64,000 nt of DNA. Origin: Arctopsyche grandis (Eukaryota; Arthropoda; Insecta; Trichoptera; Hydropsychidae). Of this stretch, positions 1 through 11,056 are shown piece after piece (within the stretch, counting starts at the first letter, position 1; every line of letters begins with the position of its first letter). Made by a program: the position numbers and the translations under genes. The notes beneath the pieces were generated by a model that worked only from the letters and a program-made list of their open reading frames with translations, was not told where the DNA came from and did no database searches. The stretch is from the NCBI RefSeq assembly GCF_051622035.1, contig NC_135356.1, positions 7,166,579-7,230,578 on the forward strand. The letters run 5' to 3'.

Positions 1-123
1 CATATGTATGTGGTGTGTTTTACTTATAAATACAAGGTGAATGCTCATTGTGGCAATTCCAAATAACAAAAAATATTTCAACAGTGATAAAAAATAGTTT
101 TCTACGAAGTTAACAATAGCAAT

Positions 124-292
124 AGCTTCCCAAAAGCATATTGCCCTAATAAGTAGTCACCGGATCCTGAGGGGGCCGTGTATTGTTCAAAGGTTGTAAA
201 TGCATTGTTAAAGGTTTGCCGAACAATGGATAGCACTGTGACTATCCTACATCTACTAATAAGTTATTAGGGCAATATGCTTTTGGGAAGCT
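124..292. repeat. Palindromic MITE with a second MITE inserted at its centre
   Basis: Arms 124-152 and 264-292 are perfect inverted repeats (AGCTTCCCAAAAGCATATTG...). The 102-bp MITE at 155-256 sits in the middle, flanked by the 8-mer TAATAAGT on both sides (147-154, 257-264). Removing the insert and one 8-mer restores an almost gap-free palindrome. Confidence 0.8.
155..256 (-). mobile_element. 102-bp MITE (short class), 8-bp target duplication
   Basis: A non-autonomous element running AGTCACCGGATCCTGAG... to ...ACTATCCTACATCTAC, with TAATAAGT on both sides. The 8-bp duplication points to hAT-type mobilisation. It is the reverse orientation of the copies at 622-1157. Confidence 0.75.
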
Positions 293-348
293 ATAAGTTA
301 TTAGTAATAACTTTCCGCTGTCTAGTTATACCGAAGATCAGCGTTCGA

Positions 349-596
349 CGGATGCTTTTCGCACAAAAAATGGTTCACTATTGTCATTTTCTTAGAAAAA
401 CTATGCTTTGGGCTCTCTTGCTTTAAACACTAATGGAGCGGTCTATTGTTTTTTTTTTTGTTTTGAAAAGCATCCATTGACCGCCTTAGACTAGTTAATT
501 CTTTTCAAATAACAATAGACCGCTCCATTAGCTAACAAAGCCTGGTTGACAATGGTAATTGACAATAGTGAAGCATTTTTGTGCGGAAAGCATCGT
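349..596. repeat. Foldback MITE with two nested arm pairs
   Basis: The outer arms (351-391 against 560-594) share GATGCTTTTCGCAC and CACTATTGTC in inverted order. The inner arms 431-450 and 511-530 are exact inverse copies (TAATGGAGCGGTCTATTGTT). The element has no coding capacity. Confidence 0.7.
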
Positions 597-613
597 CCCA
601 ACGCAAATTTTTG

Positions 614-1165
614 GTTATAACTAAAGGGCCGATAGGGAGCGTGTTTTTTCCAGAGATCGGGGTGGTTTGGCTCTATTTACAAAGCTAGATTGCAAAAAAA
701 GGTTCAGCGAACCTTTAATTATTAACAATTGAATAATGAACGCCGCGCTTTGGGTCCGCTCACTAGTTATAACTAAAGCCCGGATAACCAGGGTGCCGTT
801 CATTGTTCAAATGTTGTAAATGCATTGTTAAAGGTTTGCCGAACCTTTTTTACAAAGCATTTACAACAATTGAATAATGAGCAGCGCGTTTTGGGTCCGG
901 CCACTAGTTATAACTAGAGGTAGGATAGTCACAGTGCTATCCATTGTTCGGCAAACCTTTAACAATGCATTTACAACCTTTGAACAATACACGGCCCCCT
1001 CAGGCTCCGGTGACTAGTTATAACTGGAGGTAGGATAGTCACAGTGCTATCCATTGTTCCATTGTTGTAAATCCTTTGTAAAAAAGGTTCGGCAAACCTT
1101 TAACAATACATTTACAGCCTTTGAACAATACGCGGCACCTTCTGGGTCCGGTGACTAGTTATAAC
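614..1165 (+). mobile_element. Tandem array of four MITEs separated by a single 8-mer
   Basis: Copies at 622-765, 774-906, 915-1016 and 1025-1157 lie in the same orientation. Each gap is exactly GTTATAAC (614-621, 766-773, 907-914, 1017-1024, 1158-1165), a palindromic 8-mer that acts as a shared target duplication. Lengths are 144, 133, 102 and 133. Internal sequence holds the palindrome AAAGGTTTGCCGAACCTTT or half of it. Confidence 0.85.
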
Positions 1166-1168
1166 TAT

Positions 1169-1360
1169 AAGGGCGAAAACACACTGAATCGAACATCACG
1201 TTCATGGACTCCCGTCGTGAAAAATCTGCATTCGTTCTTTTTTTTTGACATTTATTCATTTATGAGAATCACCGTTATCGATCACTGTCAAACCTATGTC
1301 AATACAAAGATTTAAGCCTGGGTACCATAGTATAGATTATGCGTTCTCGCGTTTTTTTGC
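1169..1360 (+). repeat. GGGCGAAAACAC MITE, truncated copy
   Basis: It begins AAGGGCGAAAACACAC and contains ACCGTTATCGATCACTGTCAA, both shared with copies at 22216-22455 and 62340-62600. The right terminus is degenerate. Confidence 0.5.
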
Positions 1361-1554
1361 ATATGCAAAACTATCTAAAAAAAACAATACGTGTCGCGCG
1401 CCTCTCTGTATGTATGCGCCCGGAGTGTTGTTGTACATATATTAAGGTGACAATTTTTTTTCAAATTGAAAACCAGGACATTTTATCAAAAAAAAATATA
1501 TAAAAATGGACGGGATGTAAGTTTGTATGTGCGAGTGCATGAACTAATATTGAG

Positions 1555-1795
1555 ATTTCATAGTAATTATATCGATTTCGACTGCGATTTCAATTTCGAT
1601 TTTGGTTCCAGTTTCGGTTCTGGTTACGGTTCCAGTACCGATTTCGATTCCTCTTTCAATTCCGATTCTCGATAGCTATTTCAGTTCCGGTTCTCAATTG
1701 TTATTTCAATTCCGGTTTTGACATCGGTACTGACTTCGGTTCCGACCTCAATTCCAACTTCGGTTCCGATTTCAGTTATGATTACGGCTACGATG
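1555..1795. repeat. Degenerate hexamer-rich minisatellite
   Basis: Imperfect repeats of GATTTCGATTCC / GGTTCCGGTTTC type units. They keep a frame open by chance (residues mostly F, D, S, G), which explains short ORFs here. Not considered coding. Confidence 0.6.
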
Positions 1796-2191
1796 AAAAT
1801 TGTTGTTTGTTGTTATAATTATTATTATACATTTAACTTAATTTTTTTTCCGAAACCATCCGTTAAATTATCAACGGGCACTAGTTCTACATACAACTGG
1901 TTAAAATTATTCTTATCGATTAGCAAACATTTTAAAGTTGTAACATTCAATATTGTATTTTATCACTGTACCACATATTGTACATCGAAGAATGTACAGA
2001 TGCATATGTTCCCAGTAAACAAAGACAATATTTGATTAATTTGTTCATTTTCCCTGAAGGCTTCGTATATTTAAATTCATCTATTAGATAAAATAGCGTA
2101 CTGGTTTTATCTCACGAGTTACCAGGATAGATACTCAAAAAACCAGTACTGTACCGATAAAAACAGTACGAATGGTCACCTTAACATACAT

Positions 2192-3098
2192 TAGGGTTTC
2201 TGTATTCCCGGACTTTTTTAATTCCTGGGACAAAAAATTTTTTTTTTCAATTTAATATATTTTTTATTAATAAAAAAAATATTTATTTACAAAATATAAA
2301 AAAAGTAAACAGTACATAATATATCTATTAGCAGGAAAAAATGTAATTATAAAAGTTGACTTATTTATAGTAGCTTCCTAAGAATACTAAAATATTTAAA
2401 TGAGAATCCGAAAGCTTATTTCTAGATTTGGTACAAAAATTTCCAGCAATGGAAAAAACTCTTTCAATTTCGGTCGAAGTTGGTTTTATTGTTAAAAGGG
2501 ACGAAAACATTTTTTTAAATTATCGGTTTTTTCTCCTGTCAGCATGTATATGTTAATTTCTTTTTTAAAGTCGAGGTTATTTTTATTTACGTTATTTTGT
2601 ATATTTGTCTTTGATAACTCCTTATTTAATTCTTCATTCATCGGCTTTTATTGCAACATTTAAAGAATGTTTTTGTTCGGTATAAAATTAGAATTATTTA
2701 AAATTTGTGTTAAAAAAAATCAGTTTTAGGCTTCTTCTTTCTTTGATTTTAATTTTCAATTCTCGGAATAATTCATCGGTAATGTCAAGTCCTTTGGTAT
2801 TGAGATTTTCCAAAAATAGAATTACAAGAAACGATTTTGGCCAAACGCACAGAACCAATATGCTCATAAAACTTCCACGTTCGGGGAATTCGCTGTACTT
2901 ACTGCTAAACAACAAACCTTTGAGAATATTTTACGACTCTTTACGAGTATGTATTAGATTTACTATTTCTCTTCATGCAGTCGTGAAAATGTTTTATATT
3001 TTCAAGATTTTTTCAAATCGAATTAAGAATTCCCGGGACACGGGACTACAAAAATTCCGTGAATTCCCGGGAATGTCTGTCCCGGGTCATTAACCCTA
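2192..3098 (-). mobile_element. hAT transposon relic with transposase C-terminus
   Basis: The ends are TAGGGTTTCTG and CATTAACCCTA, flanked by ACATACAT / ATATACAT (7 of 8). On the minus strand, 2500-2361 encodes KPTSTEIERVFSIAGNFCTK and then a tail ending FLGSYYK and stop, the hAT dimerisation domain. The rest is decayed; the ORF at 2694-2915 may be a further piece. Confidence 0.8.
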
Positions 3099-3882
3099 AT
3101 ATACATAGGATGTATGTTTATGTACATATGTTAGGTTTTTGGATTTCATATATAGCATTCGTTTTTTGGAATAAAACCGACAGTAAAATCAAGCGGAACT
3201 GTTAAGGTGTAGGTACATATATTGTAAAAGCTCGCTTTTCAGGATCCAAATAAAAGGTCAATTGTACATAAATGGTCGACCATGCAAAACGTTGCCCTGT
3301 TGAAATTTACTTGTTATTCATTCAGAATCAACATATAATTGTCGATCTTCAGTCAGTTTCGGCATAGTCTGAAAGTTGTCGATCTCTGATTTAACCAGAA
3401 CCCGTCCTTTCGCACGTGTTAGAAACGGATCCAGGCTGGGTCTCGTCAATTATTTTGGAAATACTTTTTTTACGGGCTTAAGAAATCCCTTCGAGCCCAG
3501 TCCGAGTGAAGATTGGATTATTTTTTCTACACTTGTTGTGTTTCACAGTGTTTGCCAAACATTCATTTCGTGTTTCTTTACCATCATTAATTTTAACCGT
3601 GAAAGGTATTATAAATTTTGCTCGCAAAATCGTGAATCCGTACACAATTTTACATTAGTAAATATGCAAATAACTCTTTTTTAGTAAATATGCAAACTTT
3701 ACATTAGTAAATATGCAAATAGCAGCTTTTTGAAGTGAAAATTTATTTTAAGTGTAAATGGCAGTAAATTCAAACGGGAGTGTAACGCAACGGAAGCGAG
3801 GAGGTGTCCCGTTTTTGCTAATGCCAAATCCTGTGCTAGAGAGAGAGAGATGAAAGATGAACATGTGCACTCTCCTCATTAT

Positions 3883-4015
3883 TAAAGCCCGGACCCAGAG
3901 GGGGCCGCGTATTGTTCAAATGTTGTAAATGCATTGTTAGAGGTTTGCCGAACCTTTTTTACAAAGGATTTACAACAATGGAACAATGAGCGCCACCTTG
4001 GCTATCCTACCTCTA
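3883..4015 (+). mobile_element. 133-bp MITE (long class)
   Basis: It runs from TAAAGCCCGGACCCAGAG to ATCCTACCTCTA and is flanked by perfect CTCATTAT duplications (3875-3882, 4016-4023). Confidence 0.85.
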
Positions 4016-4051
4016 CTCATTATATAAGCAACAGTACTATTATACTTATGT

Positions 4052-4720
4052 GTACTAGTGTTGTGCCCGTTGATATCTCAACGAGTGGTTTTAGGAAAGG
4101 TTTTTGTTACCACACCTGAGGCTTTTGTTGCTATTGTCGCTAACAGTTACAGTTTTTGCGGTCAATTCGCATCGCTCCCTCACTCCACCCCTGCGCTGTC
4201 CCCTCATTTCATCCCCGCACGTTCGCCCGGTCGTCTGCGTACAAATGAGCATGTCTCCTTCAGAGGTCACGGCACGATCTCATGCAAAACTCTACACTTG
4301 TCCATGCAAAAAAACATACATACATCCCTTCCTTTTTTTTATATATATTAACGAGTGTTGTGCCCGTTGATTTCAACGGGTGGTGTCGGAAAGGAATTGA
4401 CACACAAATTAAAATAAAGTTGTATTTTATATTATATAATATGTAAAATAATTAATGTGTAAATATAATGTAAGGTAATTAATAGGCGCACTCGCGCTCG
4501 TAATATTAAGCGTAATAAAAAAGGCGGGCAGTACACGCTCACCAATCCAAGCCATTTGAAATGATGAATATGTGTCACCCGTCGCTTGGACTGACGCCAC
4601 ATGACGTTCCACACTCCCCCCCTCACTTCCCCGCGTCTCCTCGACCATTTGACTCTAATTGGCTGTGAGTCCACGGTCTGGCACATACCCACATACATCG
4701 CGTCCTTTTTATATATGTAC
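4052..4720 (-). mobile_element. Two Helitron 3' ends in tandem
   Basis: Minus-strand sequence ends with a hairpin (CGTTGA..TCAACG) followed by GGGCACAACACTAGT, the CTAGT terminus of Helitrons, at 4052. A second copy of the hairpin (CCGTTGAAATCAACGG, terminus ACTCGT) begins at about 4351. The DNA between is GC-richer but shows no gene. Confidence 0.6.
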
Positions 4721-4721
4721 A

Positions 4722-5377
4722 TCTAATATATAATTTCGAAAAAGACTTTGTAACTATGTAAGGTTTGGGAGCATCGAAAACAAATCAAAGTTTCTATGCC
4801 GACGATATCGATTCCGCTTTTGATTTCGATTCCGTTTCTGGATTACTTTTATCATTTCCGGATCTGGATGCCTTTTTCAATTCCGGATCCTGATTACTGT
4901 TTCAGTTCCAGATCCCGATCACTGTTTCAATTCCGGATCCCCATAACTGTTTCAGTTCCGGATCCCGATTACTGTTTCAGTTCCGGATCCCGATAACTGT
5001 TTCAGTTCTGGATCCCGATTTTTTTTTCAGTTCCGTATCCGGAATCCTGTTTCAGTTCCGGCGCCGGAATCCTTTTTCAGACCCTGATCCTGATTCCTTT
5101 TTCAGTTCCGGATCCCGATTCTTTTTTTATTTCCAGATCCGGATTCCTATTGCAGTTCCGGATCAGGATTATTTTTTCAGTTGCGGTTCACTTACATATA
5201 TGTATATGCATGTATGTATATAAAAAAAACCATTCATTTCTGATTGGCTGTCATGAAATATTATTTTTTTCGATTCAAAAAATTTAATAAAAAGCAAATG
5301 AATGTTTACTATTAGATTATCCATGTTTAAACGGTTTATATTATAAATACCAAGCGAAACCGGGTAAAACCACTAGT
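4722..5377 (+). mobile_element. Non-autonomous Helitron carrying a minisatellite
   Basis: It starts TCTAATATATAATTTCGAAA and ends GCGAAACCGGGTAAAACCACTAGT, matching the Helitron rules of 5' TC and 3' CTAGT and many shorter copies in this window. Its centre is replaced or filled by a roughly 25-bp minisatellite. Confidence 0.75.
4795..5190. repeat. Minisatellite, unit about 25 bp
   Basis: Tandem imperfect copies of ACTGTTTCAGTTCCGGATCC + CGATT, about 14 units, drifting towards the right end. Entirely inside a Helitron. Confidence 0.8.
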
Positions 5378-5389
5378 ATATTATATTTA

Positions 5390-6860
5390 ATGTACAAGCT
5401 CTATAGCAGGGTTTATGAAACTATTACTTACATAATGTTTTCACGGAACAGCTTAGTTATTACTTATTTCATAGGGTAGGTAGTTTTTTGTAAAATAATA
5501 TTTCAATTGCACATTGATTGTGATAATTTTTCATGAAACACACGCACACACTCTACAGAACATTTTTTGAGTAACCCTGGTCTATAGCACGGATTATTTT
5601 GACTAATATTTTATGCCATCCAAAAAAAAATCTATAATACAGCGAGTTTTAGAGGGTTAAGTTTTGGCAAAACAGTAATTGTAATGTTCTGGTAATTGGC
5701 ATCTTTTGTTGTAGGTGAGATTGCAAATTGTATTCAAGGTGGATTCTCGTCACTTATTTAATTGGTGAGACTTTGGTACCAAAAAATATTCATTCTACTC
5801 ACCAAATCATTGTCTTCTGCCGTTTTCCATACCGTTGAATGGCAAACCACTGGACATGTAATACATACATATTATATATCGTTAACATATTTAAAAATAC
5901 AGTACCCAAAATCTTTGTCTTGGCGAGGCAGTTCGACATTGAATCGGTACATACAAAGAAAAACAAATCTTCAAACCTAAAATTAAAACAACAAAGGAGC
6001 TGTGCTGAATGAGTTCACCATAGGTCATATACTCAATGCAATCAGATGTGGAATTTAATCTCATTAGTCATCAATAATTTTAAATGAAAGAAAAGAGTAT
6101 TATATTATATTAAATTATATACATATGTATATGTACAAGTTGAAATTTCTGTCTTGCTAAGCATAGCGTAAATCGTGCATCATTTTAATGCGGTGAAAAG
6201 TAAACTTATTCTACTTTCTTAACTGTCTTAAATAGGTGACTCGGTATTTTTTAGGTATGCCATCATGTCCATTACGATTTTCTACTTAGATTTTTTGTAG
6301 TTTCTCTATTATAATGATTTCATTAACTGTTTTGTTGGAAGAATAAAAAATACTCACTTTTTATATACTATAATAATATCTATTATAAATATACTAGCCA
6401 GTGATTGATGCTTGGCGTTGTTTGAATGCTTGAAAACTGAAAAAAAACCTACTTAAAGTGCTCTTCCTTCCTTCCAAAACTCCAAAACTCATCTATAGTT
6501 TATCTTAACTTAAAATTTGTGACGAACTAACATACAAATACACATTCGCTTTTACTCACATATTTAAATACATGTATATCTAGTATTAAAATATATATAC
6601 ATATATAATTTCAGATGTATGAAAATTTAACAAGTTAGTTGATACATCTTTTGTATAACTATCAAATAATCAATGGTCAATTAAATTTTACATTGAAATT
6701 TATTTTTTTATTAATAAAAAATGTTTAATTTTCTCATATATGTATGTATGTATATAAAAACTGCCAAAATTAAATTGGTAACATGCGCTTTTCGAGTCAA
6801 GGTGAAACTTATTTAAAAAATTTATTTACTATGTAGATCAGAATACATATTTGACTTGTA
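5390..6860. other. AT-rich intergenic DNA, nothing identified
   Basis: No splice-linked coding segment, RNA gene or repeat boundary could be recognised. Short ORFs have AT-biased random composition. Confidence 0.5.
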
Positions 6861-7276
6861 ATCAGGGCTGTGGAGTCGCTTCAAAATTTACCGATTCCGA
6901 ATCCGACTTTATCTTATGATTTGACTCTAACTCCAACTCCAACGATTTTAGTAAGATCGCCTTTTTTGCCAAAACGTAAAAAAATTGTTAGTAATCATAG
7001 ATATATTATATCTCTATTTTGTCTGTGTGTCTGTGTATCTGAGATAACGCTCGCCGTACTATAATAGTCGTTTCGATTCGACATACATATGTATGTACAG
7101 CACAGCTAAACTACTGCCAACAAAATGTACGAATTTAATTACAAAAGAATAAAACTTCTATATATACTGTTTGCTAACAATGTTTCCTCTAGGAAAATTA
7201 GTCTCTGAACATTTAGCGCCATCTATTGAAAATTTATTTAATTAATTAATTTTTCTATTGGTGTTTTATATTGTTT

Positions 7277-7504
7277 ACTAGTGGTTTTACCCGGCTTCGC
7301 TCGGTATTTGTAATATAAACAGCTTAAACATGGCTAATCTAATAGTAAGCATTCATTTGCTTTTTTCATTTAATTTATTTATAAAAAAATAATAATAAAC
7401 AATATCGATATCATCGTCATAGAAACTTTGATTTGTTTTCGATTTGTGCTCTCGCCCAAACTTAACATACTGACATACAAAGTCTCTCGAAATTATATAT
7501 TAGA
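7277..7504 (-). mobile_element. Non-autonomous Helitron (CCGGGTAAAACCACTAGT family)
   Basis: The left border is ACTAGTGGTTTTACCCGGCT (3' end on the minus strand) and the right border is TTCGAAATTATATATTAGA-like sequence (5' end). Confidence 0.75.
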
Positions 7505-7514
7505 CTAGTTTAAC

Positions 7515-7795
7515 TTACAACGATTCCAAAATAAAGCTCTTAGAATAATAACAAATGCCCCATGGTTTGCGAGAAACATTGAAATTCATCAACATGTATC
7601 TATGTATACCATCAATTAAAACGGAAATAGAAAGTTATACAAAGAACTACAAGTGTAGACTCGAAACCCACTCAAACGAGCTGGCAAAAGCCCTTATAAA
7701 GTCTAGTGCAAAATACACTAGACCAAAGCGCCGCAGAGTGCTCGAATAAGGGATAAAAAGGTGGCAATTAATGAATTGCCAAATCTTCTGAAATA
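7515..7795 (+). pseudogene. Jockey-like LINE reverse transcriptase C-terminus (relic)
   Basis: TTACAACGATTCCAAAATAAAGCTC reads LQRFQNKALRIITNAPWF, a hallmark near the C-terminus of jockey/I-type LINE proteins. After a frameshift it continues as IKTEIESYTKNYKCRLETHS to KYTRPKRRRVLE and stop at 7747-7749. A 5'-truncated, dead copy inside the hAT element. Confidence 0.75.
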
Positions 7796-8399
7796 AATTG
7801 TGATAAAATTTGCTTATGACCGACGGGTCGATTGCAAATATCTTATAAAAAAAAAAAATTATTTGACAAAATAATATTCAACCATATCGAATCGTCGTCA
7901 TAGAAACTTTGATTTGTTTTTCGATTACCAACAAACCTTACACACATACAAAGTCTCTTTCGAAATTATACGTATATATAAATTATGTATATTAGATTCT
8001 TTTCATATTAAACAATCAAATATAAATATTAAATTAAATATATCGACCGCTTGCGGATCAAACACAGGACTGACACATTTCTTTTATTTATTAACTCAAT
8101 ATGCCAAAACACATGGGATGTAAAAAATTATAGCGATTTTCAAAATAAAAAAATTTGAAGAAATTAAAAAAAATCACTGAATTAAAAAGTAAGTAAATTC
8201 ATAGTGTGTGTGTGTGTGTGTACGAATTTCATACAAAAATAAATGAATTTAATAAAAAAAACGAAAGTAAAAAAAATAATGAGACGGAGGAAACAATCGG
8301 TTTTGGCCACAATACATCAAAATACATGCAATTCAACAATTTTATTTATAATGTAATTTAAATTCACGACTCCACGATTCCGACTCCACAGCCCTGCTT

Positions 8400-9370
8400 G
8401 TAATTCAACACTTAATTATTTGTACGTGTACTTTTTCAAATATGTACTCAAGTCGGTACATAAAACGTGCATTCACGATGGTAATAGTGGTTGAATTCAC
8501 CCGAGAAGTGTCTGCGAATTTGACCACAGTCGATATGGCAAAACCACAGATATCTTCATTAACATTGTTCCTTTGAGTGTCACTGGATCGTTTGTGTACG
8601 TTTAAATTCAAATATCAACTACATAGAAAATTGAATGTTAAGTTTATCAAGTTAAATACATAGTACTCGTTGAATTACAGCCGCAAATGGTCATTTATTA
8701 CCACATCCATTGTATCGCATATGAATTTGTGCGATTCACCCAAATACGTATTATCTGTTGACTAAAACGGATATTGTTATTATACATTGTATATGTGAAT
8801 GGTTATAATGCAAAACGAACTATGTCTATTTTAATGTCATTATTTTGATAATAGGGTCGAGTGCGGCAATCGTGTTTGTCATTACACGCTAATTGATGTT
8901 CATTGAATTACACTGCACTCGGGTCTCGGCTCGTTTTGAAATTATCATTATATGGGATGATTTCGTGCCAATTTTTAACCGTGAAAGTTTCACCGTATTT
9001 AATCCAACGACATTGAAAAGCTTCACAAAGGCAAATCTGTTGAAGTCTGATCCGCCAACAATGGTGTCAATTTATATACTTTGTTGCTAAACTGTCTATG
9101 TATATATGATTTATTCGTCTTTAATTGTTCTCTTTAGGCGAAAAATACGTTTGATGAATATCTGCCAAGATTGTGTTTGATCATAGACTAGTTTATACAA
9201 TATAATATAATATGAATTTGAATCCAAACAGTGCAGTTCAATTTTGCAAGTTTTGTAATATTTTGTATATAAATATAATAATTGAAAATTTTTTCTATAG
9301 AACGGAAATAATCCGACATTTTATAACTTAAATTGAAAAGTAAATATTTACAAGCAAAATAAAAACGAAC
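8400..9370. other. Single-copy AT-rich intergenic DNA
   Basis: No repeat partner inside the window and no coding signature beyond short ORFs. Confidence 0.4.
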
Positions 9371-9745
9371 TATATAGGATAAACATTATGCCTCAAAGTT
9401 ATTTTTACACTAGAAAACCTCAAAATAGCTTCATTTTGTTTAGTAGCATAGCTTGATGTTAAACCACCGAGAATTTGCCAGGGTCGATCCCGTGGGTTGA
9501 CCTCGATTGAAAAGCATTCATTGAGAGTATGATCTGTAGTGCTGCTAGTCAAATTTGGATATTTGTGACTCGTTTCCTATCAAAGTTTGCTAATTTATGT
9601 AATTTCATTATTGAAACGGTTCGTAATCAAATTGGCAAAAACCATCCTACCCACTGTCATCATTATTTGAATATGATTTCAAAATTTATAATTATGATGC
9701 CGCTCAGGGGCAACCTGAAAACGACATCTTGGGAAAAATATTAAA
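9370..9745 (+). repeat. Probable tRNA-related SINE
   Basis: TAGCATAGCTTGATG resembles an A box, and AGGGTCGATCCCGTGGG resembles a B box, about 35 bases apart. The body (TTTGTGACTC, CTATCAAAGTTTGC, ATTGAAACGGTTC) recurs at 30940-31110 in diverged form. Confidence 0.5.
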
Positions 9746-9874
9746 TTGGGTGCATTGGCTATGCCGCCTTTCCCAAGTATAAATAGATACAATAATAAAA
9801 AACGTATATTATCAGATATTGATCAATTTACTCGAGATAATCTTCGAACTTTACATAGATACATATATGTATAC

Positions 9875-10036
9875 AGGTTTTTCATTACAAATTCACCCTT
9901 TTATTCATTTCAAATTAAACCGTCTTCATTCCAAATTGACCCCTTTTTAATGTCAATTTGAAATGAAAAAAGGCCAATTTGAAATGAAAAAGAGTCAATT
10001 TGAAATGAAAAAGGGTCAATTTGGAATGATAAACCT
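9875..10036. repeat. Foldback element with 24-bp internal repeats
   Basis: The arms AGGTTTTTCATTACAAATT and its inverse (...GGAATGATAAACCT) bracket three or four copies of GTCAATTTGAAATGAAAAAG. A related pattern is seen near 59930-60003. Confidence 0.6.
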
Positions 10037-10039
10037 ATA

Positions 10040-10892
10040 TAATTGGATTTTATTTAACTAGTGAATATTCACTTTTAAATTAGTTTTTTAATTTACTGAC
10101 TACTTCTGTATTATATAAAGTAGTCTTTATTAACATACAAATATGTACTGAATAATTACTGAAATTCAAAATGAATTTTCACCCTCTCATCTATATATGA
10201 TGAAGGATTATTAGAAGGTAGCTTCCCGAGCTTAAATTTCATTTCCCGGGTGTAAATTGTGTAATTAAATATTTATCGGAGGGCTTAAAACAACATCGCC
10301 TTTCTGTAATCCAAACATTGCTACAATTTTCCGAGACATACAATATTTTTCAATTTGTTCTTTCGACATAACAATTTTTAAAGCAATCCTACTATTGAAT
10401 AATGAACCGTCCCATCCTAAAGAGGATGTATGTATGTATACTGCTATCCTGCACTTTCATTTAATATACGATTTGTTTCTTCTCCACTGTTTCAATGTTA
10501 TACGACACATCATTCCTTTTTATCCAGTCGCATAATCGCGACTTCCTTACATATGGTATTCTATATGTGCACATATTATCTACTTATTTTGTTAATATAT
10601 TATTTATTTTGATTACAGGGAGAGAGCGTTGGCGCAAAATGTGTATTATAGTCGGAGAAAAGTACTCTTCAGTAAAAACTCCTACACGTGGCGAAATTTG
10701 AGGATCCGTAGACGATCCGATGCTGCAATCATCCACCATTACATAATACGACATTTTCAGTATTAGCGTTGATTCGAAATTTTTTACAAAAAAAAAAAAT
10801 ATATATTTTCATATATGTATATATATATATATATATCTAGAATATAGTACAAGTTAAGATAATACACGTTCCATTAGTTAGTAAGTGTGAAG
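10040..10892. other. Upstream region of the mannosidase gene
   Basis: AT-rich, with a (TA)n tract at about 10815-10835. No clear TATA/Inr pair could be chosen, so the promoter is not assigned. Confidence 0.3.
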
Positions 10893-10928
10893 ATGAGATT
10901 GAATCAACGTGTCAAATTTGGCCGATAG
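10893..10928 (+). promoter_or_regulatory. Upstream ORF in mannosidase 5' leader
   Basis: ATG at 10893 opens an 11-codon frame (MRLNQRVKFGR) that stops at TAG 10926-10928, 4 bases before the main ATG at 10933. If transcription starts upstream of 10893 this would oblige leaky scanning or very close reinitiation. The transcript start is not visible, so the role is inference. Confidence 0.4.
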
Positions 10929-10932
10929 AAAT

Positions 10933-11056
10933 ATGTTGAATATATTCAGGCCAAAATGGGCAGCTGGTGGCATCTTGGCTGCCATGCTTCTGCTAGGATA
11001 TTACTATTCGAATTTATCAGTTCGGCCAGCTAGACCGTTCTCAGGTTCTGTTGAAG
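10933..11056 (+). CDS. alpha-Man-IIb: alpha-mannosidase exon 1 (signal anchor)
   Basis: The exon encodes [13 protein letters not shown], then a hydrophobic stretch ending GYYYSN, 41 codons plus one base. The frame stops upstream at TGA 10900-10902, and the first in-frame ATG after it is 10933, which decides the start. The donor is GAAG|GTAAGG. The length of cytoplasmic tail plus membrane segment fits a Golgi type II glycosidase. Confidence 0.88.

Larger units (their letters stand above)
6863..8396. mobile_element. hAT element (CAGGGCTGTGGAGTCG ends) with nested insertions
   Basis: The ends CAGGGCTGTGGAGTCG and CGACTCCACAGCCCTG-type sequence are flanked by perfect 8-bp duplications CTTGTAAT (6855-6862, 8397-8404). 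The interior holds Helitron pieces (6990-7276, 7277-7504, 7866-8005) and a LINE 3' end (about 7515-7795). No transposase survives. Confidence 0.85.

Noticed and set aside
1466..1675. Small Asp/Phe/Ser/Gly-rich protein
   Set aside because: The frame is maintained by a degenerate 6-12 bp repeat, with no start context or splice support.
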